Shown one piece after another: positions 22,660 through 33,140 of a stretch of DNA of 64,000 nt. Positions within the stretch are counted from its first letter, which is position 1. Every line of letters begins with the position of its first letter. The stretch lies in the NCBI GenBank assembly GCA_030411725.1, contig MU839836.1, positions 682,001 to 746,000 on the forward strand, written 5' to 3'. The stretch comes from Echria macrotheca. Lineage: Eukaryota > Ascomycota > Sordariomycetes > Sordariales > Schizotheciaceae. A program made the translations under genes and the position numbers. The notes beneath the pieces were generated by a model that was not told the origin of the DNA, did no database searches, and saw only the letters and a program-made list of their open reading frames with translations.

Positions 22660-23580
22660 ATGGCCGAGCTGAACGCCAGCCTGAGTTTCCTCATTGATGA
22701 AGCAGGTTTTTCAGAGTCCCAAGAGAAATTGGTCAAAATCTTTCAGTCCGTCTTCACAGTCCTTTCTGAGGGACCTTTGGCGACCTTGGATAGAGAAGCA
22801 GAGCGTGCTGCCTCGGAGTTACGCGCTCTTATTCCTCCAGAGATATCTGCCGAAGCAGGGGAGAAGCCCAGCAAAGAGCTACTGGGTCATTTCGAACAGG
22901 TTTGGCATGCCCTCCTTGACATTGCCACACGGATTCCGCACCAAGATAGTCAGAGCCACACAGTCATCGCCAAAACTCTTCAAGTGCTAGGAGGGGGGTC
23001 ATCGGTGTGGAAAGACCTCCCTAATCTGGGAAATATCATAAGAGACAAATGGATAGGTGCGTGTCTTACTCTTCATTTTGTTGAATACACTATTGATATC
23101 AAACAAGATCCTACATTCGAATGGCACCCGGATGATGATGACAACTATACCCTTGGCCAGTGGCTGAATCTGAATTCCTTTGTCGCTCGTCTGTTTGGAA
23201 GTGGGGTTATCGTTTGGCGGAACTTTCCGATCTGGCAGCTACGCAAAGGCCTTGAGGACGACCTGGGCGAGGCAAAAGGAGATTGTTCCCCGGCCAAGGC
23301 CATAGATAACAGGGTGGCTGTCGCCAGCGAATGGCTTATCCATGCTAGCCCCGTTCTGCTCAAGCTGTGCCTGCTGGACGATCTCGAGGAAGACTTGCAC
23401 AAGTCCACTCGAGTGGGGATTCACTTTCCAGGGCATCCAGGGTTCAACCTCGAGCGTTGGGGCTTCTGGAAGAGGAGACTTGAGGAACTGCGGTCAAGTG
23501 TCAGCATAGAGGTTGCGACGAGCGTCGAACAGGCAATCGAAAGCATGAGGGCGTCTGCAGTGGTACTTGCAGGAAACTGA
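22660..23580 (+). CDS. DUF3632-like hypothetical protein
   Basis: 306 residues, no intron, ATG in a good context (AAA before ATGGCC). The middle region has a WLNLNSFVARLFGSGV block followed by a hydrophobic stretch and LRKGLEDDLGEA, then a helical C-terminal region with LLDDLEEDL and FWKRRLEEL. I associate this pattern (an LN.F.ARL block followed by LR.ALE) with the fungal family DUF3632, which has no known biochemical activity. Globular, no membrane segment, presumably cytosolic or nuclear. Intact reading frame and clean leader indicate a live gene. The family call is from memory of the motif and needs a profile search. Confidence 0.65.
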   Translation: MAELNASLSFLIDEAGFSESQEKLVKIFQSVFTVLSEGPLATLDREAERAASELRALIPPEISAEAGEKPSKELLGHFEQVWHALLDIATRIPHQDSQSHTVIAKTLQVLGGGSSVWKDLPNLGNIIRDKWIGACLTLHFVEYTIDIKQDPTFEWHPDDDDNYTLGQWLNLNSFVARLFGSGVIVWRNFPIWQLRKGLEDDLGEAKGDCSPAKAIDNRVAVASEWLIHASPVLLKLCLLDDLEEDLHKSTRVGIHFPGHPGFNLERWGFWKRRLEELRSSVSIEVATSVEQAIESMRASAVVLAGN

Positions 23581-26500
23581 GGGGATTTGATACTATTTAC
23601 TAGGAGCTATGTTATCGCAATCATACACACTTTTTTCATTGGCATACACTGTGCAGAGACCTCCGGTGGTGAGTGCGTCTTGCGCATCGGAGACAAGAGC
23701 ACCGGAAAGGTAGAAATTGTGACCGCACTTGGAAGCGTTGTCGTTCAGGATCCAGGGAGGAAGGAAGGGAACGTATGTCGAATGGCGATGCGTTGCAGTT
23801 GAGATGGCATGCTCTTGGTCGCCGCCCCCAAGTTTGCGGATTATTCCACCACTGCGGCCCGACCCGTAAGGCCCGCGCCGCCCAATCTCTAGCAGATCTA
23901 GGCACGCAGACATCCGAGACAACGCACGACCTAGGACCGGTCGCACCCCCTTCTCCCATTATCCTCCACATTGACGCTTTATCTCCAATGCCTCGATATG
24001 ATCGCCTTTGGATGGTCTTCAGACGTTTCCCAGCTCAGCACATGGTAGCCAATCCGATGCGCTGTGGTCGAATCAGACAGTCCCCGAATGCCCGGTCCCG
24101 GAAAGACCGGGACGGGGAACCGGAGCGGGACAGCGCCGTAACATCGGGAGGGCGTGTCAAGAATGGCCGGACTTCGTGGAACTCTTTGGGCCCAAAGCTA
24201 GGCACAAGGGACGAGAATTGGGGCGGCAGACGCGGGACTTCGTCCCCGGCTGCGCAGCCCACCCACCGCTGGGCCTGAGTAAACCACGCGTGGCGCGTCC
24301 GCCTCCGCCTCCGCCTCGACGGGCCGGAAGACGTGCAGCAAGGCGAGAACGGCGAGTATAGGGTCGATAACATTAGTGACGGTGGTGCATTGTTAGCTTA
24401 GCGCCTCGGTCACGACGACGAGGGCGGGAAGGCCGTCGTCTGCGCCGAACTTGGCTTAAAGACCCGGTTCTGGTCCCTATGCCGAGTTTTGGTCCTTCCC
24501 AGGGCGCTGTGCGGAGCAGTATTGAGGTCTGCATACCGGAAACTGTTCAAGGCATCCAGCAGCAGTGGAGATCTGTCCATCAGAGTTTGTTTTGGTACTT
24601 GTGTTCGCTTCGTTCGGCAGCGAGTTTACGAGTGGGTTCGGGAAGGAGAGATGTGGAACAAAGAGCGAGATTGACCAGAGATCTGGCGGATGCGTTTCTG
24701 TAGTTGGGCTGCAAACCCAGTTTGCAATTCGTCACGTTGGGCAGGCCTCGCCCACCCCTCGCCCACCATCGTGCTCGTCGCCGCTAGCACCGCCAGTATT
24801 ACCGCTGCGGGGGTGGGACATCTCGGCGTGGATGTGCAAAGGCAGGTCGGCCATCTGCAAAGTACGCCGGTTGCCCTCCCCGAGACGGCATCGTCGTTGT
24901 CGTTATCGTTCATGCCGCCCCGTGGGAACGCTGCTCGAGGCAGATTGAAGCCAGAACTCCCACCCCGAGTGAACCGGCGATCGCGGGGTCGACATCTTTG
25001 CGCCTCTTGACCTAGGCCCTGCTACGGTCCCTAAGAGGTCTAGACCACAGACTCGTTGCGCTCCCAGTTCCCGAGCAGGTGGAAGTGCCGACCGCGGCTT
25101 GTCGTGTCGGGAGGGGGGTGGGGGTCCTTTTCGGGCTGGATGGTTCAAGGGAGGCTCGTTCGGGGATATCTGGCGGGAGAGTGTCAAATTGGGCGGAGCG
25201 CTTTTCGGTGATCGTAACGTATGAAGACAAACTCCGCACTGCCGAAGGCGTTTTGCGCTTCCGGTGAAGGCCACGCTGCTGCCATCTCGGCCCCACCTCG
25301 CGGGTCTTCGAGACCGGAACGGATGAGGGTTGTATAGCGCGCCCATGGTGCGCGATGCGAGATGGAGGGATTATTGAACGTGGGAGCTGTCGAATGACTT
25401 GGTGGAGTCTGGCCCACTCTTCCCGAGTGAGGTATAGCGGGTCCGATGATAGCTACGCCGGGCGCTTGCCTTGGATCGCTGTCGCGAGCGGTCCCCCTCG
25501 CGGTTCTTTAGGACGGCGTGGAGGTGATCGGGAAACCACAATGGCGAGCTTAATGAAGTAGGATTCGGTTGGGGTATTCGGTCGGATGTGGTTGACGGAT
25601 AAATTGAGTACGTATCGAGGCAAGAGCGGTAAGAGCGGTAAGGGGAAGAGTTTTATGATTGCCTGTTGGAATCGGGTGGTTAGTTATTGTAATAAAGAGA
25701 ATAGGGAAGGAGTTTGTACTCCAACCATCATGACAAACGTCCCGTCAAGTATTGCCTAGACTTTGATGGCTGCGTTGCAACCTCTCGAGATACCGCGAGG
25801 TAGCGTCAGGGTACCACCAGACATTGACCACAAGTCTGGCGGGGCGGTAGGATATGGCAGAAACTTGTTTATTGGTAATGTGGTCCGTGCGGAGCCTTCC
25901 GTTCCCAAAATCAGCCTCCACACATTGGACCCGCCGAGGTCATACACCGCGTATTAAATACAGTAGTCTAAGGGATCTTAATCTTCCTTTGTGTCGGGTC
26001 TGCTGACGCTTTTGACCTTAATAATGTCGCCGGCTTGGTGGTCACAATGAAGTCAGGCCCAGAGCCATTACATGATATGGACCGTTTTGTAAAAGGAGGT
26101 GGTGTGTTCTGAGGTTTTGCGGGTATGAGGCGTTAATCCGAGGCGTGGCAGATAGCCGCTGTGGATGAGGTGTCTGCGTCGCGGGGCTGGGAGTAGGGGA
26201 CCGAGGCGGAGGGTAGCACGGGGCAAGGGAGCGGTTGACTGTGAATCGGGCGGTCAGTCATTGTAGTGAAGAGAAGAGTAAGGGGGTGTACTCGATCATG
26301 GCAAATAACACATTTCTACCCGCCCTCTGTCGCACTCGTGGTCCGATCCGCTGACCCTGCCTCGGCGGGGCGCCGGGAAAGAGCTCCGTCTCGATGTCAC
26401 GCTCAACGTAATTCGACTTGCCTGCTTCAGCAGTAGGCGTCATGCTGCGCGCGAGCCAACGACGCTCGCTCTCGGGCTCTGAGCAGGGTAATCGTCGGTT

Positions 26501-27226
26501 GGAAGATGTTGGCCGCTGCTAGCAGGCAGGAGCAGTGCGTTCTGAGGTCGTTGTCGTGCAGGAGGGGCCAGCGGCAACTAGCGCGGGATGACGACGGAGC
26601 GCCGGCGTGAACTGATGCGGGGCAACGGTTCGGTACAGAGGTACACTAGGCTGGGCGAGAGCCGGACCACCGGTGCGTCGGCACCTCTCGTACCCTGTGC
26701 AAAGTTTTAGCGCGGACGCACCCAATCCTGGTCTCCAGCGTCATCGTGCGCTGCCATGTCTCGCATGAGAAATTTCGCACGAGCTCTTCCCTCTTGTGGA
26801 AACGTTGCTTGGTGTCAACGCTCCGGCCTCGCTGGTGCGCCTCAGCACGCACTACTGTGGTGAACGCGAAGAACCAACGGGAAGCTGCTAAGACATGGAA
26901 TTGCGGAAACTGCCGGCCGCTTTTGCGTCGAGTTGGTGCGTGATGAGGCGGGAAGGCTAGCTCCACACACATTCTTCAGAAACGCCCCCCTGGATGGTGC
27001 CTTACCCGAAACCAGGTCTTCCCCACTTCCGCGCAACCGTCGAAAATCGTGTCCCACATTTGTTAGTGATTTGAGCCAAAATATGGGACATTTATAACGA
27101 CCACCGCGTGCCAGCGCAGATTATTCCGCAGCCGAAAACACGCCTCCTTTACACTCACGTGCGGGTCAACTTCTGCAGGCAAATAGGCAACACCCAACTA
27201 CCGCGCCTAAGCCCGTATAAGAGAAC
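23581..27226. other. Repeat-derived DNA, no supported gene
   Basis: Contains the 36-bp motif at about 24188-24226 (plus) and 24463-24495 (minus), the 23989-24058 copy of the block at 20670, and two partial copies of the family A right-hand block (25640-25745 and 26130-26300). A frame at 25763-25957 reads plausibly but is short and unrecognised. Nothing else could be assigned. Confidence 0.45.
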
Positions 27227-27385
27227 TATCTCCTCCTCTGGTAAATCATGTAAGCCTCTTTTTTTTAGCGTGATCGCCCATGCAGGCAGTGTCCTATTGG
27301 TCCGCAGGAGCCCGAGGCCACCAAAAAGTGCCCCACCGCGCTAAAAAAAAAAGAGGCTTACACGATTTACCAGAGGAGGAGATAA
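27227..27385. mobile_element. MITE-like element with ~44-bp terminal inverted repeats
   Basis: The left end (27227-27270) and right end (27339-27385) are inverted copies: TATCTCCTCCTCTGGTAAAT, then CATGTAAGCCTC and a T-run ending TAGCG, against the same sequence with CGTG instead of CATG and a T-run two bases longer. About 70 bp lie between. If the flanking TA on each side is a target-site duplication, the inverted repeat begins TCTCCTCC and the element fits the Tc1/mariner type of non-autonomous element. No coding capacity. Confidence 0.7.
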
Positions 27386-28454
27386 GGCCGTTCGGACGAT
27401 TGGCTTCGGAAGCGCACCATTGAAATGGGTGCCTTACCCGAGACGGCGTCTTCCCCAACAAACCAACAACTGCACGCTCACCGAAAACGTCTCTGACACT
27501 TGGTGGCTGCCAGCAAAACTTGAACGTAACCTGCGAGCCAGTTATGTTCCAGCTTATCGTCCTCAAAGCTGTTACTCCTCTGCCGGGGTTGCAAAGGTTA
27601 GTGCGGTACGGAGGGGGGCGTACTGACCCCACACAGGCTGTACGATAAAATATCGCTGCACCCGCAGAAATGTGGGCATTTTCTTGTAGCGAGCGCCTGT
27701 ATCCGTGCGCCTTACAACTTGGCTTGGCACACGTCAAGAGAGAGAACTCTCCATTTCTCAGCAAATGTTCAAGCACACGTCTGAAAAAGATATAAATACT
27801 GTATTTGACCTTGAGAACGATGCGAGGGACGGGTTAGCTGCCAGAAGGTTCGAGGGGATGTTTGGATTCCAGGTGTGAGCTCTACTGTCAGGACCCCTGT
27901 AATTCACTCGCGCTAACCTTCTGCAACCCGGCAGAGGAGTAGTGTACGGATTGTTCCACGGCTAGGCCCGACCCGTTGGGCCCGCACCTCCCAAACACCC
28001 GAGACAAACACAGATCGCCCCAGTGCCAATGTGGGGTATCCGCCAGCAACATGTGGTTTTTCGCCCAGCTCAGTGCCCATCATCAGGGCAGTTGGGCATT
28101 TAGCCCCTGTAGCGGCTTGCGCCGTGCGTACGTTCAAGCTGAGGAGCCCCCGTTGCAGTTCTAGTTCACCGAGCTCTGCATTAGGCCGACACACCGGCTT
28201 TGCCAGCAGAACTCCAGGCATGTGCTAACAGGCCCATGGGCGCATAAAAGACCCCTGTGAGCGCGGCGCTTTTAGCATCCGACGAGGCGGACCGGGGATG
28301 ACTGCAGTGAATGCTGTCATCACCCGGGGGTCGTGCATGCAGACAGCGAAACCCCTCCGACAAGGTGAACGGCGCACCGAAGCAATAGCTAAAAGTTAAT
28401 GATTCTTCCCCGCGCCTAGCAGACCCGGTTTTCACTCTCTCCCCCACCTCCAAA
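27386..28454. other. Intergenic, no supported gene
   Basis: A 30-bp block (GGTGCCTTACCCGA...GTCTTCCCCA) near 27427 repeats one at about 26996 in direct orientation, on the other side of the MITE-like element. Minus-strand frames at 27913-28228 and 28181-28600 read without recognisable motifs. The last 70 bases lead into the HET gene and contain CACTCTCTCCCCCACC just before its ATG. Confidence 0.4.
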
Positions 28455-30173
28455 ATGGCCTCCAGCAACAAGATGTTCCAGTACCAGGAACTTTGCCTGG
28501 GAGAGTTCAGACTCCTGCGCGTCCACCCCAAGAAGATGTCAACGATTTCATGCGAGATGTTCCACGCCCCACTCGTCAACGCTCCTCCGTATATCGCCAT
28601 CTCTTACACATGGGGCGACCCCAGAGTTACGAGACTCATCAGGGTCGGCGCCGTCGAGCTCGCAGTCACCACAAGTCTCTATGGTGCACTCGACGCCCTG
28701 CGAAGTCCCCAGGAACCCGTCACGTTATGGGCAGATGCATTGTGCATAAACCAGCAAGATCTAGAAGAGAGGTCATCCCAAGTCAAAGAGATGGCCCGCA
28801 TATACGCCAATGCGGTATCCGTTGCTGTATGGCTCGGTCCTGAGGCGGATGGATCTGCGCTAGCTGTTCAGCTGCTCGAGCGTGTGGTAAAGGGGAGCTA
28901 CGACCAGCATGGCCATATGAAGAAGGAGAAAGAAGTTTCTCGTCTGCTCAACAATTACCGCCAAGTTGCCGCTTTAGTCACACTGTTTGAGCGGCCATAC
29001 TTCGCAAGACTTTGGGTGGTTCAAGAAATACTGAACGCCGCTACGGTCAATGTCTATTGCGGCTCCTCAACGCTCCCTTGGAAGGTGTACAAGGATGCCA
29101 ATAACGTGTTTCGGAAATACGAAAGCTTCATGGCTCGTCGCTTCATAGACACCAGCCGAACGACCCAACGAAGCTTCTCCGACGTACTCGCTTGGTGTGG
29201 CCCCGGGAGCTTTCCCGACCCAGAGGGGTTGAAACGCGGTCTCCTATGGGTGTTACGTACCTGTAGGGAAAAGCTTGCATCTGATCCCCGAGACAAAGTG
29301 TTCGGGATCCTCGGCGTGTGTTCCGGAATACCAACAGAGCTTTCCCCGGACTACACTCGACCTGTCAGAGAGGTATACGTCGATGTTGTCGACTACTTGC
29401 TTGCTACAACGAAGCGCTTGGATGTCGTCTGTGAGGCGATCCGAAACCCAAATGCTGCCACAGACTTACCAAGCTGGGTTCCAGACTGGTCACATCTTCC
29501 CCCGACGTCTTCCTTGGGGCTCTCCTACAAGTTCGACGCCACTCCCGGCACAGAGGTCCAGTACGCCTTCTCAGACGAACGACGCAGGCTTACTATTGAC
29601 GCTCTAATACTTGGCACCATTACGGACCACAGTGTCCCTGTAGGTGTAGTTTGCCGGCCGGACGACTTCCTTATGGGGTTCATCCATTCGCGCGCCATGC
29701 TTGCTAGACGTGGTCTCGCCGGCACTCACGAAGCGCTCTGCAATGCCTTGTGCTTGGGCCAGGTGCCATATGAGTATGAATCCGGCTGGCAGGCATCATG
29801 CTATGAAGCTTTCTCGTTGAAGTTGCAAGAACACTTACCCACCATCCAGGTAGACAATGAGCTGCAAAGTTATCGTCGGACCACGGGTGTGCGCATGACC
29901 GGCGAGTCACAAGACAGGATCGTTCAAGATGTCTGCGGAAAGCGTATGATGGGGCGTTGTGTGTGCATTATCGCAGAAGACATCATCGGCATGGGAACGG
30001 GGTTTATGGGTCCTGGAGATACTGTTGTCATTCCCCTGGGCTGCTATACCCCTGTTGTGTTGCGGCGTTGTGGACCTTCATGGAGGTTTATTGGCGATGT
30101 TTTTGTCAACGGTTACATGTCGGGGGAGATTCTCAGGCATGGGAAGAAAACTGGAAAATTTGAGCTATGCTGA
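28455..30173 (+). CDS. HET-domain (heterokaryon incompatibility) protein
   Basis: 572 residues, single exon, ATG in good context (AAAATGGCC). The HET domain occupies roughly residues 44-200: YIAISYTWGDP (46-56), LWADALCINQQDLEERSSQV starting at 91 and YANAVSVAVWLGPE (117-130), then FERPYFARLWVVQEI. The rest shows the common arrangement of these proteins, with DPRDKVFGILGV and YTRPVREVYVDVVDYLL downstream and a C-terminal RCVCIIAEDIIGMGTGFMGP / DTVVIPLGCYTPVVLRRCGP block. In related proteins the HET domain triggers growth arrest or cell death on non-self contact. Neighbours are a Trp-repeat protein (-) and an FHA-kinase (+). No stop, frameshift or RIP sign is visible, so it is likely functional. 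The partner it recognises cannot be inferred. Confidence 0.9.
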   Translation: MASSNKMFQYQELCLGEFRLLRVHPKKMSTISCEMFHAPLVNAPPYIAISYTWGDPRVTRLIRVGAVELAVTTSLYGALDALRSPQEPVTLWADALCINQQDLEERSSQVKEMARIYANAVSVAVWLGPEADGSALAVQLLERVVKGSYDQHGHMKKEKEVSRLLNNYRQVAALVTLFERPYFARLWVVQEILNAATVNVYCGSSTLPWKVYKDANNVFRKYESFMARRFIDTSRTTQRSFSDVLAWCGPGSFPDPEGLKRGLLWVLRTCREKLASDPRDKVFGILGVCSGIPTELSPDYTRPVREVYVDVVDYLLATTKRLDVVCEAIRNPNAATDLPSWVPDWSHLPPTSSLGLSYKFDATPGTEVQYAFSDERRRLTIDALILGTITDHSVPVGVVCRPDDFLMGFIHSRAMLARRGLAGTHEALCNALCLGQVPYEYESGWQASCYEAFSLKLQEHLPTIQVDNELQSYRRTTGVRMTGESQDRIVQDVCGKRMMGRCVCIIAEDIIGMGTGFMGPGDTVVIPLGCYTPVVLRRCGPSWRFIGDVFVNGYMSGEILRHGKKTGKFELC

Positions 30174-30206
30174 TATATTCTGGTTTTCACGTCACGATTC
30201 GTACAT

Positions 30207-31208
30207 TTACTTCCTCACTCTACCACCAAGTGTCCGTTTCGTGACAGGTGAGCTAACTTGCCTCTCCGGCCCTCGTGCATGTTCTGCTGTTTTTTTAACC
30301 GCCAGTCTTGCGCTTCGACGTTCGCCCTCTTTGTCACGGGCAATGGGTGCTTTTCTTCGTGTTCGTTTCTTGACCCTCTTGCTCGTCTTGTCCGCCTCGA
30401 CCGCCTCGACCGCTGGTGGGCAGCTGTCCTTTGGCAGGTCTTCATAGAGCCATGTCATGCCAGGCAGAATCCCCCAATCGTCATTCCATAATCCCATTTG
30501 AACCCACCGGCCCTTAACCCGATGATAGGCCAACGTATTGATGTCGGGGGAAGAGCTCTGTTCAGCCAATTGGCCCCTCTCCTGCCCAAGTATTAAACGG
30601 TCGCGTTCGACTTCGTTGAGGAATCGATAATATGGACGGGAAGCTGCATGTTCTTTCTCGGTCATGCCTGGTGGGCGAGGGAGTTCGTGTTTCCAGCTAG
30701 CCGGGGGATGATCTGCCGCCTCAGTCTTCCACTCTTTGCGCCAAATTCCTTGCTCAACCCATGATATCCTGACATTCTTCCTTGCTTTATCGCGGGAATA
30801 ATCCGGCGCCATCTTATCTGGATCTTTACCCAATTCTTGCCATTCTCGATACTGCTCTGAGATGACCTCGGCGTTGAATTGCTCGTAAGGAATGGCGCAA
30901 CGCCACCTTTCCTTTTGTGAATACTCCTGTAATTCGCGCTCCCTTTTCTCTTGCTCCTCGGGGGGAAGGGGTGTCTCGCTCGACCCGCGGGTCGAGGTTC
31001 CGGATTGTGAAGGTCCTGGAGAACGATCGTACCGTTGTCTAGCGCGGGTCAAAAGGCGGGGATTATCGACAAACTTTTCAAGGATTTGGTCCACTCGACC
31101 AACGTCGCGGCCTCGGATGACCATAACGGAAAACTGATCGCGGGAACTGGTGTTGTCTTTGAGGTTGAGCCGAAAATCGAAGTTTGTTGTTTTGGCCGGT
31201 GTCGCCAT
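30207..31208 (-). CDS. Hypothetical protein with two W-x(4)-G-[IL]-W repeats
   Basis: The frame is open back to 31451, but the ATG at 31208 (A at -3, G at +4) is the better start and gives 333 residues; the upstream extension is Cys/Trp-rich and probably leader. Residues about 60-100 are polar and disordered. Two related units follow: VRISWVEQGIWRKEW...PPASWKHE and VKGRWVQMGLWNDDW...PGMTWLYED, each preceded by a Tyr-Phe-Asn region (PYEQFNAEV; PYYRFLNEVERDR). The C-terminus is highly basic (RVKKRTRRKAPIARDKEG), suggesting nuclear or nucleic-acid association. I do not recognise a named domain. It is convergent with the HET gene (33-bp gap) and divergent from the FHA-kinase, sharing a ~270-bp promoter. 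Confidence 0.65.
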   Translation of the reverse strand: MATPAKTTNFDFRLNLKDNTSSRDQFSVMVIRGRDVGRVDQILEKFVDNPRLLTRARQRYDRSPGPSQSGTSTRGSSETPLPPEEQEKRERELQEYSQKERWRCAIPYEQFNAEVISEQYREWQELGKDPDKMAPDYSRDKARKNVRISWVEQGIWRKEWKTEAADHPPASWKHELPRPPGMTEKEHAASRPYYRFLNEVERDRLILGQERGQLAEQSSSPDINTLAYHRVKGRWVQMGLWNDDWGILPGMTWLYEDLPKDSCPPAVEAVEADKTSKRVKKRTRRKAPIARDKEGERRSARLAVKKTAEHARGPERQVSSPVTKRTLGGRVRK

Positions 31209-31478
31209 GTTTGGATGGCTTTTGCTGGCTCGTTGAAGCTCGGTCCATGTTACCCCACTTTCAAGCGCCGTGGCACACCAAACATCGAGTCTGGCTTCGG
31301 GTCCAGTGTTGTTGGCCCAGGCTGAGGCGCGAAAAGTTGCAGTTGTTTCAAGGCCCTGGCGGCCAAAACCGCAGCCGGACGTCTTCGTGGCTTTATAACA
31401 GGGAGACAGCCTGCAAGGTAGGTGAAAGCTCAGCTCTGACCATCGTGCCACCCAGACAGTCGTCCTGCCTGCTCGACA
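31209..31478. promoter_or_regulatory. Shared divergent promoter
   Basis: 270 bp between the start codons of the Trp-repeat gene (-) and the FHA-kinase gene (+). A head-to-head layout this tight suggests common control. No specific element is certain. Confidence 0.4.
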
Positions 31479-33140
31479 ATGCCGTCACTGCCGTCCCGTC
31501 AACGCCATCCTCATGCCATTTTTACGCTATATCCGCAATCGCCTTCTGCCCATGTTGTGGTCGAAGATACAGCGAACGCCCATTTGGTCTCTTACAACCC
31601 CCAAATCGAGCGATATGGAATTGACGTGGGTATTAGCGGTGCCTGTTCGCACCAGACACTGGAGACATTAGGACGGGCGACGGACGTTGGCATCCATATC
31701 CCGATCCGCGCCATCTCGAGGTTGCAGTGCAGCTTTGAGATTAATGATGAGTCGAAGGCTATTATACTTTATGATCGATCGTCTGAGGGCACCACTGAAG
31801 TCTACGCGTGGAATCAGGGCAAAGTGTGTCCGTTCGATGACCGCCGCCCTCGCAGGGTCCTCGTCGCACCACAACTTAACGAGCTTATCAGCATGGGACA
31901 TGGCGACGGCCTGGTTAAGTTCCGGTTGATATGGTGGAAGAAAGACGCTCGGGGACTGAAGAGCTCATACCTCGTCCCCAACCCCAATCTGGCCCGAACC
32001 TACGACATTGCCGAAACTGAGAAGTCATCTCGGCCACGAACCCGGATCCACACGGGCGGGAATAAGCTGATTCGGTACTTTGAGAATGGCCAGATTGGGA
32101 CTGGGAAGTTTGGGGTAGTATATAAGGCCATCAATGTGGATACCGGCAAGCCGATGGCGGTCAAAGTCATCTCAAGGCCAAAACAAGCAACTGGTCATGA
32201 TGGTGATGCCTTTTTCCTTGCTGTCAAGAACGAGGTTGAGACACTTCAAAGGCTCGTCCATGTCAGTTCCCCAATCCACCCGCTTATCGACAAGAACTAA
32301 ATAATCTAGGAACACATTGTTGGATATATTGGCTGTAACGAAGGGGTTGAAGAATACAAGATCTTTATGGATCTGTGCGATGGGTCTCTCAGATCTCTCG
32401 CCACCTCCCTAGGTCCTCTACCGGCTGCCATCACTGATGTTCTTCTGGAGCATATGCTTCAGGCTCTCGCCTACCTCGACTCCCAGTCAATGGTACATCG
32501 AGACGTGAAGCCGGAGAATATCCTCTACCGACGCATTGAGAGGCACAGAGGACAGCACTCGTATCACTTCGAACTTGGTGATCTGGGGCTATGTGACAAT
32601 ACTGTTCACATCCAACCCGGGGTAGCTGGTACAACCGTGTATATGGCCCCCGAGGTAGCACGGCAAGGACAGCCAACACCCAAGTCAGATGTCTGGTCTC
32701 TGTACATGACAGAGCTCTGGGCACTTGACGTGGGAGACTTTCGGAAGCTTGAGGACACCCTTGACAACCTTGACGGGATATTTACTCTCGTATTTGCGTC
32801 CCTAGAGGACAGCAGGGTCTCGTGTCTCAAAGAAATGGCGGAAGCAGATCCGGACCGGCGGGCATCGGCGGCAGAGATGCTGGGAAAACTTTTTGGTACC
32901 GAAGGCTCGAGCACACCCTACAGCCTCGCTCAATCCTCGACTAAGATGATGTCAATGAGTGTGACGGCCACGCGGAGACCACGCTCACGGCAGAGACGCC
33001 CCCGACATCTACGATCAGCACCAGCGCCAGGCATGTCTAAGTCGCCTCTTCCAATGGCACGACGTGGGACCTTAAGCAGATGGGATCGTGAGGGGGGTTC
33101 TACCAATGGTGATGGCGTCTCTAGCCACGGCGTGGCTTGA
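31479..33140 (+). CDS. Serine/threonine protein kinase with N-terminal FHA-like domain
   Basis: Two exons, 31479-32261 and 32310-33140, around a 48-nt intron (donor GTCAGT, GAACTAA branch-like site, acceptor TCTAG); phase 0, 537 residues. FHA-like part: LGR (64-66), IPIRAISRLQCSFEI (74-88) and ILYDRSSEGTTEV, the pattern seen in fungal FHA-kinases. Kinase part: Gly loop GTGKFG (207-212), Lys229 in MAVKV, catalytic HRDVKPEN (324-331), DLG instead of DFG (352-354), APE (374-376). The catalytic residues are present, so activity is plausible. After about residue 470 the sequence turns into an Arg/Ser-rich tail; the repeat at 33185 begins just beyond the stop, so the 3' end may have been remodelled. 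It is divergent from the Trp-repeat gene. Confidence 0.8.
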
